Shown here in pieces: positions 1 to 7,407 of a stretch of 18,040 nt of DNA. Every line of letters starts with the position of its first letter. Within the stretch, counting starts at the first letter, position 1. Source of the DNA: an uncultured Methanobrevibacter sp. (GTDB lineage: Archaea > Methanobacteriota > Methanobacteria > Methanobacteriales > Methanobacteriaceae); NCBI RefSeq assembly GCF_937898925.1, contig NZ_CALDKF010000048.1:1-18040 (forward strand). Reading direction: 5' to 3'. Below the pieces are notes generated by a model that saw only the letters and a program-made list of their open reading frames with translations, searched no databases and was not told the DNA's origin. Made by a program: the position numbers and the translations under genes.

Positions 1-879
1 TTGAAATACTTTAAGGACACACTGCTCTTTGATTGTGGGGAAGGAACACAAAGGCAATTGACTTACGCTAAAATAAGTCCCATGAAAATAGACAAGATAT
101 TCATCAGCCACTATCATGGAGACCATATCCTCGGTTTGGCAGGACTCATTCAATCCATGGGATTTAGAGGAAGAGAAGATGACTTAGACATCTATGGACC
201 TAAAGGATTGGAAAAGATTATAGGTGTGATTTCCAACTATGGATTTTTCCAGATAAACTTTAGAATCAATATTCATGAAATCGATGAAGGAGTGGTTGTG
301 GAAACTGATGAATACATCATCAAGTCAATCATTGCTGAGCACAACATTCCTAATATAGCTTATTCAATTTATGAAAAGAAAAAGCCTCGCTTCCTAAGAG
401 AAAAGGCTATTGAACTTGGTGTTCCCGTAGGCCCTGCCTTTGGAAAGCTTCATAGCGGCCAGGAAGTTGAAGTGGATGGAAAGATCATCAAGCCGGAACA
501 GGTATTGGGACCTCCAAGAGCTGGAAAGAAAGTCACTTACTCTGGAGATACAAGGCCTTGTGAAAAGCTTATTGAACTTGCTAAAGAAAGCGATGTCTTG
601 ATTCATGAAGCAACATACGAAGATGCAGACCAGGACAAGGCAATTGAAAATTGCCATTCAACATCAAAGGAAGCTGCAGAAATAGCTAAAGAGGCAAATG
701 TTAAACTATTGGTCTTGACTCACATAAGCACAAGGTATACAAGCGATTTGAATATAAAAAATGAAGCAAAAGAAATATTTGAAAATACCATAGTGGCTAA
801 TGACTTTACCGAAATTAACATTGGCAAAGACAAGACATCAATAAATTTCAAGAACATACTTACTGTAAACAATGATTAA
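1..879 (+). CDS. rnz: Ribonuclease Z (tRNase Z), 5' end cut by window edge
   Basis: Metallo-beta-lactamase-fold endonuclease that removes the 3' trailer from tRNA precursors in the cytoplasm. Residues are numbered from the first visible codon. They show the FDCGEGTQRQL motif at 10-20, the zinc motif HYHGDH at 37-42, a further probable ligand H114, the phosphate/metal motif YSGDTRP with D183, HEATY at 202-206, and LTHIS with H241. A GP-rich insertion around 141-172 fits the flexible arm that grips tRNA. The family is about 305-320 residues long and begins with a strand of the form M-x-h-TFLGTGaA before this point. The TTG at position 1 is therefore most likely an internal Leu codon, and roughly 20-25 residues lie outside the window. 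The C-terminus is intact, and the stop codon falls in the first unit of a tandem repeat. Confidence 0.95.
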   Translation: MKYFKDTLLFDCGEGTQRQLTYAKISPMKIDKIFISHYHGDHILGLAGLIQSMGFRGREDDLDIYGPKGLEKIIGVISNYGFFQINFRINIHEIDEGVVVETDEYIIKSIIAEHNIPNIAYSIYEKKKPRFLREKAIELGVPVGPAFGKLHSGQEVEVDGKIIKPEQVLGPPRAGKKVTYSGDTRPCEKLIELAKESDVLIHEATYEDADQDKAIENCHSTSKEAAEIAKEANVKLLVLTHISTRYTSDLNIKNEAKEIFENTIVANDFTEINIGKDKTSINFKNILTVNND

Positions 880-956
880 AAAGAATAGAAAACTAAAGTA
901 AACAAGCTTAAAAAGAATAGAAAACTAAAGTAAACAAGCTTAAAAAGAATAGAAAA
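876..956. repeat. 2.5-copy tandem repeat, 32-bp unit
   Basis: Two identical 32-bp units (876-907 and 908-939) are followed by 17 bp of a third (940-956), all beginning TTAAAAAGAATAGAAAA. The first unit overlaps the RNase Z stop codon (877-879). The last partial unit ends immediately before the TAGGGGGGAT ribosome-binding site of the mechanosensitive channel gene. The unit is purine-rich on the + strand and forms no hairpin. It looks like recent slippage or duplication rather than a mobile element; no coding role is visible. Confidence 0.9.
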
Positions 957-969
957 TAGGGGGGATCAA

Positions 970-1746
970 ATGGATTACACATCTCAAATATTAGACATAT
1001 TGTTTCATCTTTTTAATTTAAGGAATTTCATTTTCATTTTGCTGATTATACTTGGTGGACTCATATTTATTCGAATAGGCGATAAAATTCTTACTAAGCT
1101 AGAGAAAAAATTCGATTTGAATCTCACCGCCCATTATCTTTTTAAGGACCTGTTGAAATACACAGTGATTATTGTAGCTATTGCCTGGATATTGCATGTT
1201 CTTGGAATTAACTTAGAAAGCATACTAATCAGTTTAGGTGTAGTAGGTATTGCAATAGGTTTTGCATCACAGGACATTGTCTCCAACTTCATTTCAGGGA
1301 TTTTTGTAATCAGCGATAAAAAAATTAAAGTTGGAGAGGTAATTGAAGTTAATGGCTTTAAGGGAACCATCAAGAAAGTCGGATTCAGAAATACGACTAT
1401 GATAAATCAAGATAATTTTGAAATAACAATTCCTAACTCTGTTTTATCAAAAAATATCTATAAGATGTATAAGCCAACTGAAGACCACAGGTTAAGAATC
1501 AATGCAACCTTGCCTCATGGAATGAATATTCCTGAATTCAAGAAAGAGCTTGATAAGATAATGTATGAATACGATTGGATAGTGAATAATAAAACATCCA
1601 TCTTTTCAAAGGATTACACTGAATGGGGCCCTAAAGTAGAAGTAAGCTATTGGATTACGGAATATAAATACATTGATTGCGGTAAAGTGACAATATTGGA
1701 AAATATCAATAGACTGATTGATGAGTATAAAAAACAGGAAAAATAG
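970..1746 (+). CDS. MscS-family small-conductance mechanosensitive channel
   Basis: Membrane channel that opens under membrane tension to release solutes during osmotic downshock. Three hydrophobic helices are visible at about residues 19-37, 62-80 and 85-105. The third is the pore-lining helix, with the family's Gly/Ala pattern (SLGVVGIAIGFASQ, 88-101). It runs directly into the beta domain (about 110-170) with the typical FISGIFVIxDKxIKVGExIEVNGFKGTIKKVGFRxTT pattern and an IPNS element at 154-157. A soluble alpha/beta C-terminal domain follows. At 258 residues it is near the minimal MscS size, with no extra N-terminal helices or ligand-binding fusion. The ATG is preceded by a very strong SD (GGGGGGATC, 958-966). 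It lies 90 bp after rnz and could be read from the same transcript. Confidence 0.93.
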   Translation: MDYTSQILDILFHLFNLRNFIFILLIILGGLIFIRIGDKILTKLEKKFDLNLTAHYLFKDLLKYTVIIVAIAWILHVLGINLESILISLGVVGIAIGFASQDIVSNFISGIFVISDKKIKVGEVIEVNGFKGTIKKVGFRNTTMINQDNFEITIPNSVLSKNIYKMYKPTEDHRLRINATLPHGMNIPEFKKELDKIMYEYDWIVNNKTSIFSKDYTEWGPKVEVSYWITEYKYIDCGKVTILENINRLIDEYKKQEK

Positions 1747-1849
1747 ATAAACTATAAAAAATAACAATAGTTAATTTTTTAAGTAAGAAGAATAAAGATA
1801 ATATAAACAACTAAATTATTTAATAATCCCATTGTAAAGAGGGTTAAAA

Positions 1850-2764
1850 ATGAATGAATTACAGAAAGAAATTATTCAATTGAAAGAAGAAAAGAATGCG
1901 ATTATACTCGCACATAACTACCAGCCAAAAGAAATTCAGGAAATAGCTGATTTCCTTGGAGACTCTTTAGAATTATGTAATAAGGCTGCAGAAGTGGAAG
2001 ATAGGGACATCATTGTCTTCTGCGGAGTGGACTTTATGGCAGAAACTGCATATATGTTAAACCCTGATAAGAAAGTCTTAATCCCAGATATTGATGCAGA
2101 ATGTCCTATGGCACATATGCTTACTGGAGAGCAAGTCAGAGAAGCAAAAGCAAAATATCCTGACGCTGCAGTCTGCTTATATGTAAACAGTCTTGGTGAA
2201 GCAAAAGCGGAATCAGACATTCTCTGTACCTCTGGAAATGTCAAAAAGGTTGTAGCAAGCTTAGAAGAAGACACAATTCTCTTTGGGCCAGATACCAATC
2301 TTGGAGAATTCGTACAACCATTCACTGACAAAAAGATCATTCCTATTCCAGGTGATGGCCACTGTTATGTTCACAAGCTATTCCACAAGGAGGACATTGA
2401 AGATGCAAGGAAAAAATATCCTGGTGTAGACATCTTAATTCACCCTGAATCCAACAAAGAGGTTCAGGAAATGGCAGATTATGTTTTAAGTACTGGTGGA
2501 ATGCTAGCTCATGTAAGGGACAGCCCTGATAAGGAATTTGTCATTGGAACCGAAGTTGACATGATTACAAGACTTAAATCAGAGTGTCCAGACAAAACCT
2601 ACTACCCATTGCTTGAAGGAGCTATTTGTAAAACCATGAAACTCCACACATTGGAAAAGGTTAGGGACTGCTTAATCAATGAGGAACCTAAAATTATTGT
2701 CCCTGAAGAAATAGCTGAAAAATCAATCAATGCTGTAGAAAGAATGCTAGAAGCATCCAAATAA
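1850..2764 (+). CDS. nadA: Quinolinate synthase NadA
   Basis: Cytoplasmic [4Fe-4S] enzyme that condenses iminoaspartate with dihydroxyacetone phosphate to quinolinate, the committed step of de novo NAD synthesis. The 304-residue length is typical. Three cysteines sit where the family binds its cluster: C85 in DAECPMAH, C172 in DGHCYVH and C260 in EGAICKTMK. The substrate motif HNYQ is at 22-25, the FMAETA element at 62-67, and a Ser-Gly-Asn element (128-130) follows C126. The ATG start follows a GAGGG SD with suitable spacing, and the upstream 100 bp are A+T rich with TATA-like stretches. No nadB, nadX or nadC lies beside it. Methanogens usually supply iminoaspartate through aspartate dehydrogenase, so that partner must be elsewhere (inference). 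Confidence 0.96.
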   Translation: MNELQKEIIQLKEEKNAIILAHNYQPKEIQEIADFLGDSLELCNKAAEVEDRDIIVFCGVDFMAETAYMLNPDKKVLIPDIDAECPMAHMLTGEQVREAKAKYPDAAVCLYVNSLGEAKAESDILCTSGNVKKVVASLEEDTILFGPDTNLGEFVQPFTDKKIIPIPGDGHCYVHKLFHKEDIEDARKKYPGVDILIHPESNKEVQEMADYVLSTGGMLAHVRDSPDKEFVIGTEVDMITRLKSECPDKTYYPLLEGAICKTMKLHTLEKVRDCLINEEPKIIVPEEIAEKSINAVERMLEASK

Positions 2765-2800
2765 AAATATCTAAATAAAAATAGTAAAATAATCAATTAG

Positions 2801-2841
2801 ATAAAAAGAATACTTCTTTTTATCATTTTTCTCTTTTTTTT
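2801..2841 (+). terminator. Hairpin plus T-tract between convergent nadA and nitroreductase genes
   Basis: A perfect 10-bp stem (ATAAAAAGAA at 2801-2810, TTCTTTTTAT at 2814-2823) with a 3-nt loop is followed on the + strand by a T-rich run to 2841. It sits 36 bp after the nadA stop and 32 bp before the 3' end of the opposing gene, so it fits a nadA terminator. In archaea the U-tract alone may be the working signal, so the stem may be incidental. Confidence 0.65.
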
Positions 2842-2873
2842 ATAAAATCTAAATTTTAATAAAAATTAAACAA

Positions 2874-3401
2874 TTAATATTTTTCAAAATGAATTTTGCT
2901 TTTATCAAAGTCTTTTTCTGTATAACCTTGCTTGAATTCGCCTTTGCCTCCAATAGCTACAAGGTTTAAAACTGCAAAATCATCTGGAATATCCAATAGT
3001 TCACGGATTTCCTCATCAGAAGATTTTCTCTTACCTCCTCTATTACGTATATGAACCCAACAAGCACCAAGGCCATACTGTTCAACTGCAAGAAGAATAT
3101 ATGAAGAAGCGATTGCACCATCTTCTATCCAAAATTCCCCACGATTAAGATTGACCATTACAACTACAACTGCACTTGCACCAATAATCTGACTGCCACC
3201 TAAGCTTTTGCAAGTAGCTAACTCCCTTATAGTATCCTGATCTTTAACCACAACAAATTCCACAGGACGATGACCAAAAGAACATGGTGCTGTAAGAGCA
3301 ACTTTCATAATCTCATCAAGTACCTCTTGATCTATAGGTTCACCATCATATTTGCGTATGGACCTTCTGGATGCTGTCAATTCAAACAAGTCATTTTTCA
3401 T
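2874..3401 (-). CDS. Nitroreductase-family flavoprotein
   Basis: Small FMN-binding oxidoreductase of the nitroreductase fold (175 residues, within the family range). The N-terminal FMN-phosphate motif ASRRSIRKYDGEPI (10-23) is clear. An APCSFGHRPVEFVVV segment (39-52), the EDGAIASSYILLAVEQYGLGACWV helix (93-116) and a late IGGKGE loop (150-155) also match. Such enzymes transfer two electrons from NAD(P)H or another donor to nitro, quinone or flavin substrates; the natural substrate here cannot be read from sequence. A GGGGT SD lies 7 nt before the ATG. The 94-aa gene upstream on the same strand ends 51 bp away, so the two may be co-transcribed. C40, C64 and C114 are present but form no recognised cluster motif. 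Confidence 0.9.
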   Translation of the reverse strand: MKNDLFELTASRRSIRKYDGEPIDQEVLDEIMKVALTAPCSFGHRPVEFVVVKDQDTIRELATCKSLGGSQIIGASAVVVVMVNLNRGEFWIEDGAIASSYILLAVEQYGLGACWVHIRNRGGKRKSSDEEIRELLDIPDDFAVLNLVAIGGKGEFKQGYTEKDFDKSKIHFEKY

Positions 3402-3452
3402 TTTATACCCCTTTGTTAATTAAAAGCATATAATGCAATGATTTAAAAAAAC

Positions 3453-3737
3453 TCATTTCATGTCTTCCAAGAAGCTTGCAATGAAATAAGTCATTTCAAT
3501 CTCTTCCCTTTTAATAAAATCCTCAAGCTTAAAATGTGCATCATCTGAAGCAAATGGGAAGAATTTTCTGGAATAGAATATATTTAGGAGCAAATCACCA
3601 TCTTCCACAATGGTTTCCCCTTCCAAGTTATTCAATAAAAAATCCAATTCCTTTTCAGTTAAATCAGACACCCTATAATTTACATAGTGCATTTGATCTT
3701 CAGTTTCGCCGTAATCCTCAACTTTAACGCTTAACAT
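3453..3737 (-). CDS. Small acidic protein of unknown function (94 aa)
   Basis: I do not recognise this family. It is a 94-residue, cysteine-free protein rich in Asp and Glu, with no signal peptide or membrane segment. It appears to be mixed alpha/beta: a strand-like start, a charged helix (SDLTEKELDFLLNNL, 24-38), a hydrophobic strand (DGDLLLNIFYSR, 46-57) and a C-terminal helix. It is probably a real gene. An SD-like GGGAT stands before the ATG, the reading frame is open throughout, the amino-acid composition looks natural, and it lies between same-strand genes. Its stop is 51 bp before the nitroreductase start, so a shared transcript is possible. No function is proposed. Confidence 0.7.
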   Translation of the reverse strand: MLSVKVEDYGETEDQMHYVNYRVSDLTEKELDFLLNNLEGETIVEDGDLLLNIFYSRKFFPFASDDAHFKLEDFIKREEIEMTYFIASFLEDMK

Positions 3738-3810
3738 ATTTATCCCTTTTAATCTCTTAATTAAATTATGTTTTTTTAAATTATAATATTTTTCTAAATA
3801 AAAATTAATA

Positions 3811-3844
3811 AATCAATGAAAAATCAGTGCATCAAATATTGATT
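3811..3844 (-). terminator. Possible terminator hairpin at the end of the MetX-like hydrolase gene
   Basis: AATCAAT (3811-3817) and ATTGATT (3838-3844) form a 7-bp stem with a 20-nt loop. On the - strand it is followed by a T-rich stretch. It overlaps the hydrolase stop codon (3843-3845). The stem is short and A+T rich, so support is weak. Confidence 0.3.
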
Positions 3845-4859
3845 AATTATCCCTAAATTCCTTAATGAACTCTTCCAAATCATCTTTTACCTTAAACAAT
3901 TCATTAGAGCCAACATGACCCATGCAAGAGTCAAAAATAAGCAACTTATTATCCTTAATCATTTTGCTCATTGGAATTGCATCAAGATTTGGCGGGAAGT
4001 ATTGGTCCTGATTAATCGCTATAATCAAAACCTTAGCAGTTATATTTTCCAACTGGTCTGTCAAATCGTAATCGAGAGAAGAGTTATTCATATAAATCAA
4101 ATCGTTAGGATCTTCATCTAAGCTTTCCTCTGCAAATCCTGCCATAGCAAGTTCAATTTCCTCATTTGACATATTGTTTCTGTATTCCTCTCTTGACAAT
4201 CCATAGCAATACATTGCATCTGATGAAAGCTTTAAGCTTCTCTTTAATGAGTCTGAAAGGGGCAAATCATAAGCTCCATCATTATAATCAGGGTCAGATT
4301 CCAAAATATTGTTCATGATCTTGCTTAATGCAAAATTATGTCCACCTACCTTAAAGCTGCTAACAAGAGAAATGATAAAATCAACAGAATCAGGATAAAC
4401 GCAACCCCAAGTCAAGACTTCAAATCCTCCCATTGAGTTACCAATTAGTCCTTTTACATGAGTGATTCCGAATTTCTCTTCAAGGAACTGCTTTTGGAAG
4501 TTTACCATATCTTCAACATCATACTCTGGAAACCTATTCATCAGACCAGTTGTTGATGGGCTGGCAGAACCAGGACAGCCAAGAGCACTGACTGATATGA
4601 AGAAGAATTTATCTGTATCAAATATCTCTCCACTGCCCATATCTTCAGAAATGCGTCTTGCAGAGTAACAGCTGCCGCTTGAACCATGGAAGTAAATTAC
4701 AGCATTTGAAATGATTCCCTCATTATCATATTGTGGAGTTCCAAAGGTGATGTATTCAACTTTTGCATCCTTCAAGACTTCCCCATTATTGAATTTAAAC
4801 TCATCTAAAGTAAAATACTCTGCCCCAATAGCTTCTACATCAAACATGATATCAACCAT
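3843..4859 (-). CDS. Alpha/beta hydrolase, homoserine O-acetyltransferase (MetX)-like
   Basis: Alpha/beta-hydrolase-fold protein of the MetX-like group. With the ATG at 4859 as start it has 338 residues. The nucleophile elbow GNSMGG puts the Ser at 142. An HGSSGS oxyanion-type motif is at 58-63, the acidic triad member is probably D285 in NQDQYFPP, and the His is H315 in MGHVGS. A helical lid (about 175-265) separates core halves, as in MetX. True MetX enzymes usually carry GGSxGGMQxLEW; the GNSMGGFEVLTW variant makes another acyl transfer or hydrolysis equally possible. The frame is open upstream to a TTG at 4892, but the ATG at 4859 (or 4847) is a better start, with a TATA-like TTATTTAAAC at 4907-4916. 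The amidohydrolase gene upstream ends 64 bp away. No met genes are nearby. Confidence 0.82.
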   Translation of the reverse strand: MVDIMFDVEAIGAEYFTLDEFKFNNGEVLKDAKVEYITFGTPQYDNEGIISNAVIYFHGSSGSCYSARRISEDMGSGEIFDTDKFFFISVSALGCPGSASPSTTGLMNRFPEYDVEDMVNFQKQFLEEKFGITHVKGLIGNSMGGFEVLTWGCVYPDSVDFIISLVSSFKVGGHNFALSKIMNNILESDPDYNDGAYDLPLSDSLKRSLKLSSDAMYCYGLSREEYRNNMSNEEIELAMAGFAEESLDEDPNDLIYMNNSSLDYDLTDQLENITAKVLIIAINQDQYFPPNLDAIPMSKMIKDNKLLIFDSCMGHVGSNELFKVKDDLEEFIKEFRDN

Positions 4860-4923
4860 AAAAATAAGAAAATAAAATTGGTAAAAACCCAATTTAATAA
4901 AAAAAATGTTTAAATAAATATTT

Positions 4924-5721
4924 TTATTTTAAACCTAAAAGTTTAGCTGCATTTTCAAAAAGAATTAAATTTCTTTCTTCTTCAGTTAAATCAATCTTAT
5001 TGAACATTTCCATCTCGCTTGTTGATTCCCACATTGGAAAATCAGTTGCCCATAAAACCTTATCTGCACCATATGCATGAATCAATTCCTTTGCAGTCTC
5101 TGGAGACAATGCATATAAGCTTGAACTGCAATCCACAAACAGATTAGGGGTTCCTGCCAATTCTTCAGTTGCCTTTTCCCACATGCTCCATCCTGCAAAA
5201 TGAGCACCAATGACAGTGAGATCCGGAAACTTTTCAAGGAATGGCTTAAGATGTTCTGGGTTTGAATAATTATATCTGAAATCGCCACAATGAATCATAA
5301 TCGGCAATCCTCTTTCATTGATTGCCTCTCCCATTTTAAATGCCTTTTCCTCATTTAAGGCAAATTGCTGGAAATCAGGATGAACTTTAACCCCTTTAAG
5401 GCCAAGTTCAATAATGTAATCCAAGTCACCTTCAATGTCTTCACTATCAGGATGCAATGTTCCAAAACCTGTAAAAAGGCCTGGATGGGATTTGACCTCA
5501 AAGCTGATGAATTCATTGATTGATTGAACTTGCTTTGGAGTTGTAGCTACTGAATGGATAAGGTAATGACAAACACCTACTTTATTTCCATCTTCAATCA
5601 AGTCATCTACAGTCCCATTTAAAGACATATGAAGGTCATAAAAATCACGTATCCCCTTAACAGCCTTTGCTGCAATCTTATCTGGATAAATGTGACAATG
5701 AGAATTAATTACTTTTTGCAT
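4924..5721 (-). CDS. Amidohydrolase-2 family TIM-barrel metal-dependent hydrolase
   Basis: 265-residue member of the metal-dependent hydrolase superfamily related to ACMSD and other amidohydrolase-2 proteins. Expected metal and catalytic positions are visible: HCH at 8-10 on the first barrel strand, KVHP (112-115), MIHCGD with H144, IGAHFAG with H174, and WATDFPMW with D227. No transmembrane or signal segment is present, so it is cytoplasmic. The substrate is not predictable; family members hydrolyse or decarboxylate small ring or amide compounds. An SD-like AGGCGGT stands 9 nt before the ATG. The MetX-like hydrolase gene follows 64 bp downstream on the same strand, so the two may act together, although a TATA-like element in the gap could separate their transcription. 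Confidence 0.87.
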   Translation of the reverse strand: MQKVINSHCHIYPDKIAAKAVKGIRDFYDLHMSLNGTVDDLIEDGNKVGVCHYLIHSVATTPKQVQSINEFISFEVKSHPGLFTGFGTLHPDSEDIEGDLDYIIELGLKGVKVHPDFQQFALNEEKAFKMGEAINERGLPIMIHCGDFRYNYSNPEHLKPFLEKFPDLTVIGAHFAGWSMWEKATEELAGTPNLFVDCSSSLYALSPETAKELIHAYGADKVLWATDFPMWESTSEMEMFNKIDLTEEERNLILFENAAKLLGLK

Positions 5722-5769
5722 ATTAAATTAACCGCCTAATAAAATTATAAAATCATAAAATATTTTTCT

Positions 5770-5825
5770 ATTACTTAATTTGTATTAAATCATTTAAAAA
5801 AGTTTATATTACCAGATTAAGTAAT
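5770..5825 (+). promoter_or_regulatory. Inverted repeat flanking an orphan TATA-like element
   Basis: Perfect 10-bp arms ATTACTTAAT (5770-5779) and ATTAAGTAAT (5816-5825) enclose 36 bp. Within the spacer lies a good archaeal promoter match on the + strand: purine-rich AAAAAAG (5796-5802) followed by TTTATATT (5803-5810). No + strand gene follows; downstream is the 3' end of a - strand MATE gene. The site is 50-105 bp upstream of the amidohydrolase gene, which reads the other way. It could be an operator pair controlling that gene, or the promoter of a short or antisense RNA. Both are inference. Confidence 0.35.
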
Positions 5826-5907
5826 TTAAATAAAAATAAATACATTGAATGGAATGAAATAAATCTTAAAGAAATGAAATAAGATAAGAATAAAAAATAG
5901 AAGTAGA

Positions 5908-5931
5908 GAAGCTAAAGCTAAATCTCGCTTC
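5908..5931 (-). terminator. Possible terminator at the 3' end of the left MATE gene
   Basis: GAAGC and GCTTC (5908-5912 and 5927-5931) can pair across the stop codon of the MATE gene. On the - strand this is followed by a T-rich tract that includes TATTTTTTATTCTTATC. The stem is only 5 bp; the T-tract is the better evidence. Confidence 0.3.
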
Positions 5932-7294
5932 CTTTAACTTTTCCCTTAATCAATCTGTCTACATAGAGTTCAATGTATCCATAAGCTATTACAGAACCAA
6001 GGAATCCTCCTAAAAGCATACCGTAATAAATTCCATGTTCTCCCATATTGAATACAAATCCTAAAAGGTATGCGAAAATCAATACAAGCACAAATTCCCT
6101 GAATGTGGTTAAAATAAAGGAAGTGGTTCCTTTTCCTAATCCTTGGAATACATTTCCTGCACTTGCACCGAATGGAACATACAATATGAATAGACACATC
6201 AATTGTATGAATGAAGCAATCAATGGTTCAAGATGTGAACTTGCCTCTGAATAGGAGAATATGAATGCCACTTGATTAGCAAATACAAAGAGCAATATGC
6301 AAACTATAATGGATGAGATTAGACCTAACTTAACGGAATATCTGCATGCAGTTCTAATGTTTTCATACTTTTTAGCACCATATGCAACACCTGCAACGGT
6401 AATTGCTGCAGTTCCGACACCAATAGCTGGAAGCAATCCTAAGGATATGATTCTCCATCCAGCAGTATAGACAGCCACAGCAACTGAACCTGAAACCAAA
6501 GTGAGCATATAATTGACGGTAACAGCAAGAGCTGCCATGATCAATTGTTCCAAGCTTGCCGGAATTCCTACAACTAGAATATCCTTATACATTTTAAAAT
6601 TATTATGGAAATCTTTTTTGTTATATGATAAGTAGGTATCTTTCTTAATGAAAATCCAATATAACATCATTAAAATAGCAAATAGAGGGGATAATCCTGT
6701 TGCAAGAGCTGCACCTGAAACTCCCCAACCAAATGTGTAAATAAATATTGGATCTAAAACCATGTTGATGATGGCTACAATAGCAATAGGCAAAGTGGCT
6801 CTCTTTACATCTCCTTCTGCCCTAAATGCTCCTCCAAAAATAGGGGGAATTAATATAGGGGCAGTGAAAGCAAATACAATTATACCATAATCCATAGCAT
6901 AGTTCAATACATCACTTGCACCCATTATCTTTAATAGGGATTCTAAAGATAAAAGGAAAAATACTGTAAGAATCAATGAAACAATTACACTTAAAATAGC
7001 AGAGTGAATAGCTGCATTATTTGCCCCATCTCTTTTTTCTGCACCAATATAACGGGAAATAAGAGAGGTTGCACCAGCACCTATACCATTTCCAAATCCT
7101 ACTAGAACCATAAACAATGGAGTTACATATCCTAATGCTGCCAAAGGAGCAGGCCCTAATCCTGCTACCCAAATACTATCCACAATATTGTTTAAGAAAA
7201 TTAAAAACATACTTGCTATCATAGGCCAAGCAAGCTTATTAATAGCTTTCTTAGGGTCTCCGGTAATCATTTCAACATTTTCATTCATTTCCAT
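5918..7294 (-). CDS. MATE-family multidrug/cation exporter
   Basis: Twelve-helix membrane antiporter of the MATE (NorM/DinF) family, exporting organic cations or other small molecules with Na+ or H+. The N-terminus carries the typical KLAWPMIAS...VDSIWVAGLGPAPLAALGYVTP pattern, followed by GFGNGIGAGATSLISRYIGAEKRD. The second half repeats this pseudo-symmetrically (about from DILVVGIPASLEQLIMAAL). At 458 residues it has standard length without an added domain. An ATG exists at 7303, but the SD AGGA (7305-7308) is only 1 nt from it and 10 nt from the ATG at 7294, so I chose 7294. It is divergent from a second MATE gene across about 110 bp. The substrate is unknown. Confidence 0.93.
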   Translation of the reverse strand: MEMNENVEMITGDPKKAINKLAWPMIASMFLIFLNNIVDSIWVAGLGPAPLAALGYVTPLFMVLVGFGNGIGAGATSLISRYIGAEKRDGANNAAIHSAILSVIVSLILTVFFLLSLESLLKIMGASDVLNYAMDYGIIVFAFTAPILIPPIFGGAFRAEGDVKRATLPIAIVAIINMVLDPIFIYTFGWGVSGAALATGLSPLFAILMMLYWIFIKKDTYLSYNKKDFHNNFKMYKDILVVGIPASLEQLIMAALAVTVNYMLTLVSGSVAVAVYTAGWRIISLGLLPAIGVGTAAITVAGVAYGAKKYENIRTACRYSVKLGLISSIIVCILLFVFANQVAFIFSYSEASSHLEPLIASFIQLMCLFILYVPFGASAGNVFQGLGKGTTSFILTTFREFVLVLIFAYLLGFVFNMGEHGIYYGMLLGGFLGSVIAYGYIELYVDRLIKGKVKGSEI

Positions 7295-7318
7295 AATAAT
7301 CATTTCCTAACTATTAAT

Positions 7319-7343
7319 TATATATAAAAAGTCCTATATAAAT
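7319..7343. promoter_or_regulatory. Shared TATA-like elements between divergent MATE genes
   Basis: The gap holds two TATA-like cores, around 7319-7328 and 7333-7343 (CTATATAAAT). The second reads as a TATA box in both directions. On the + strand it would place a start near 7362, about 45 nt before the right MATE gene. On the - strand it would place one near 7312, shortly before the left MATE gene. One element could thus set expression of both, but transcription was not observed. Confidence 0.4.
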
Positions 7344-7407
7344 ATGAATATTAAAAAACAACGATAAATGATTATTAGAGAAAAATTAAATTTAATAGAG
7401 GCATTTA

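Noticed and set aside
1..3. TTG at position 1 as a genuine RNase Z start codon
   Set aside because: The family begins with a conserved strand and GTGaA loop before the FDCGEGTQRQ motif; those residues are missing, so the gene continues off the left edge.
876..956. CRISPR-like array
   Set aside because: The units are directly adjacent with no unique spacers between them, and no cas genes are present.
1747..1849. tRNA or stable RNA gene in the gaps, here and elsewhere
   Set aside because: No gap contains a G+C-rich segment, cloverleaf or conserved tRNA motif. All gaps are strongly A+T rich, unlike stable RNA genes in low-GC archaea.
4860..4892. Upstream TTG start adding 11 residues to the MetX-like hydrolase
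   Set aside because: The extra residues are hydrophobic and unlike the family, no SD precedes the TTG, and ATG codons follow at 4859 and 4847.
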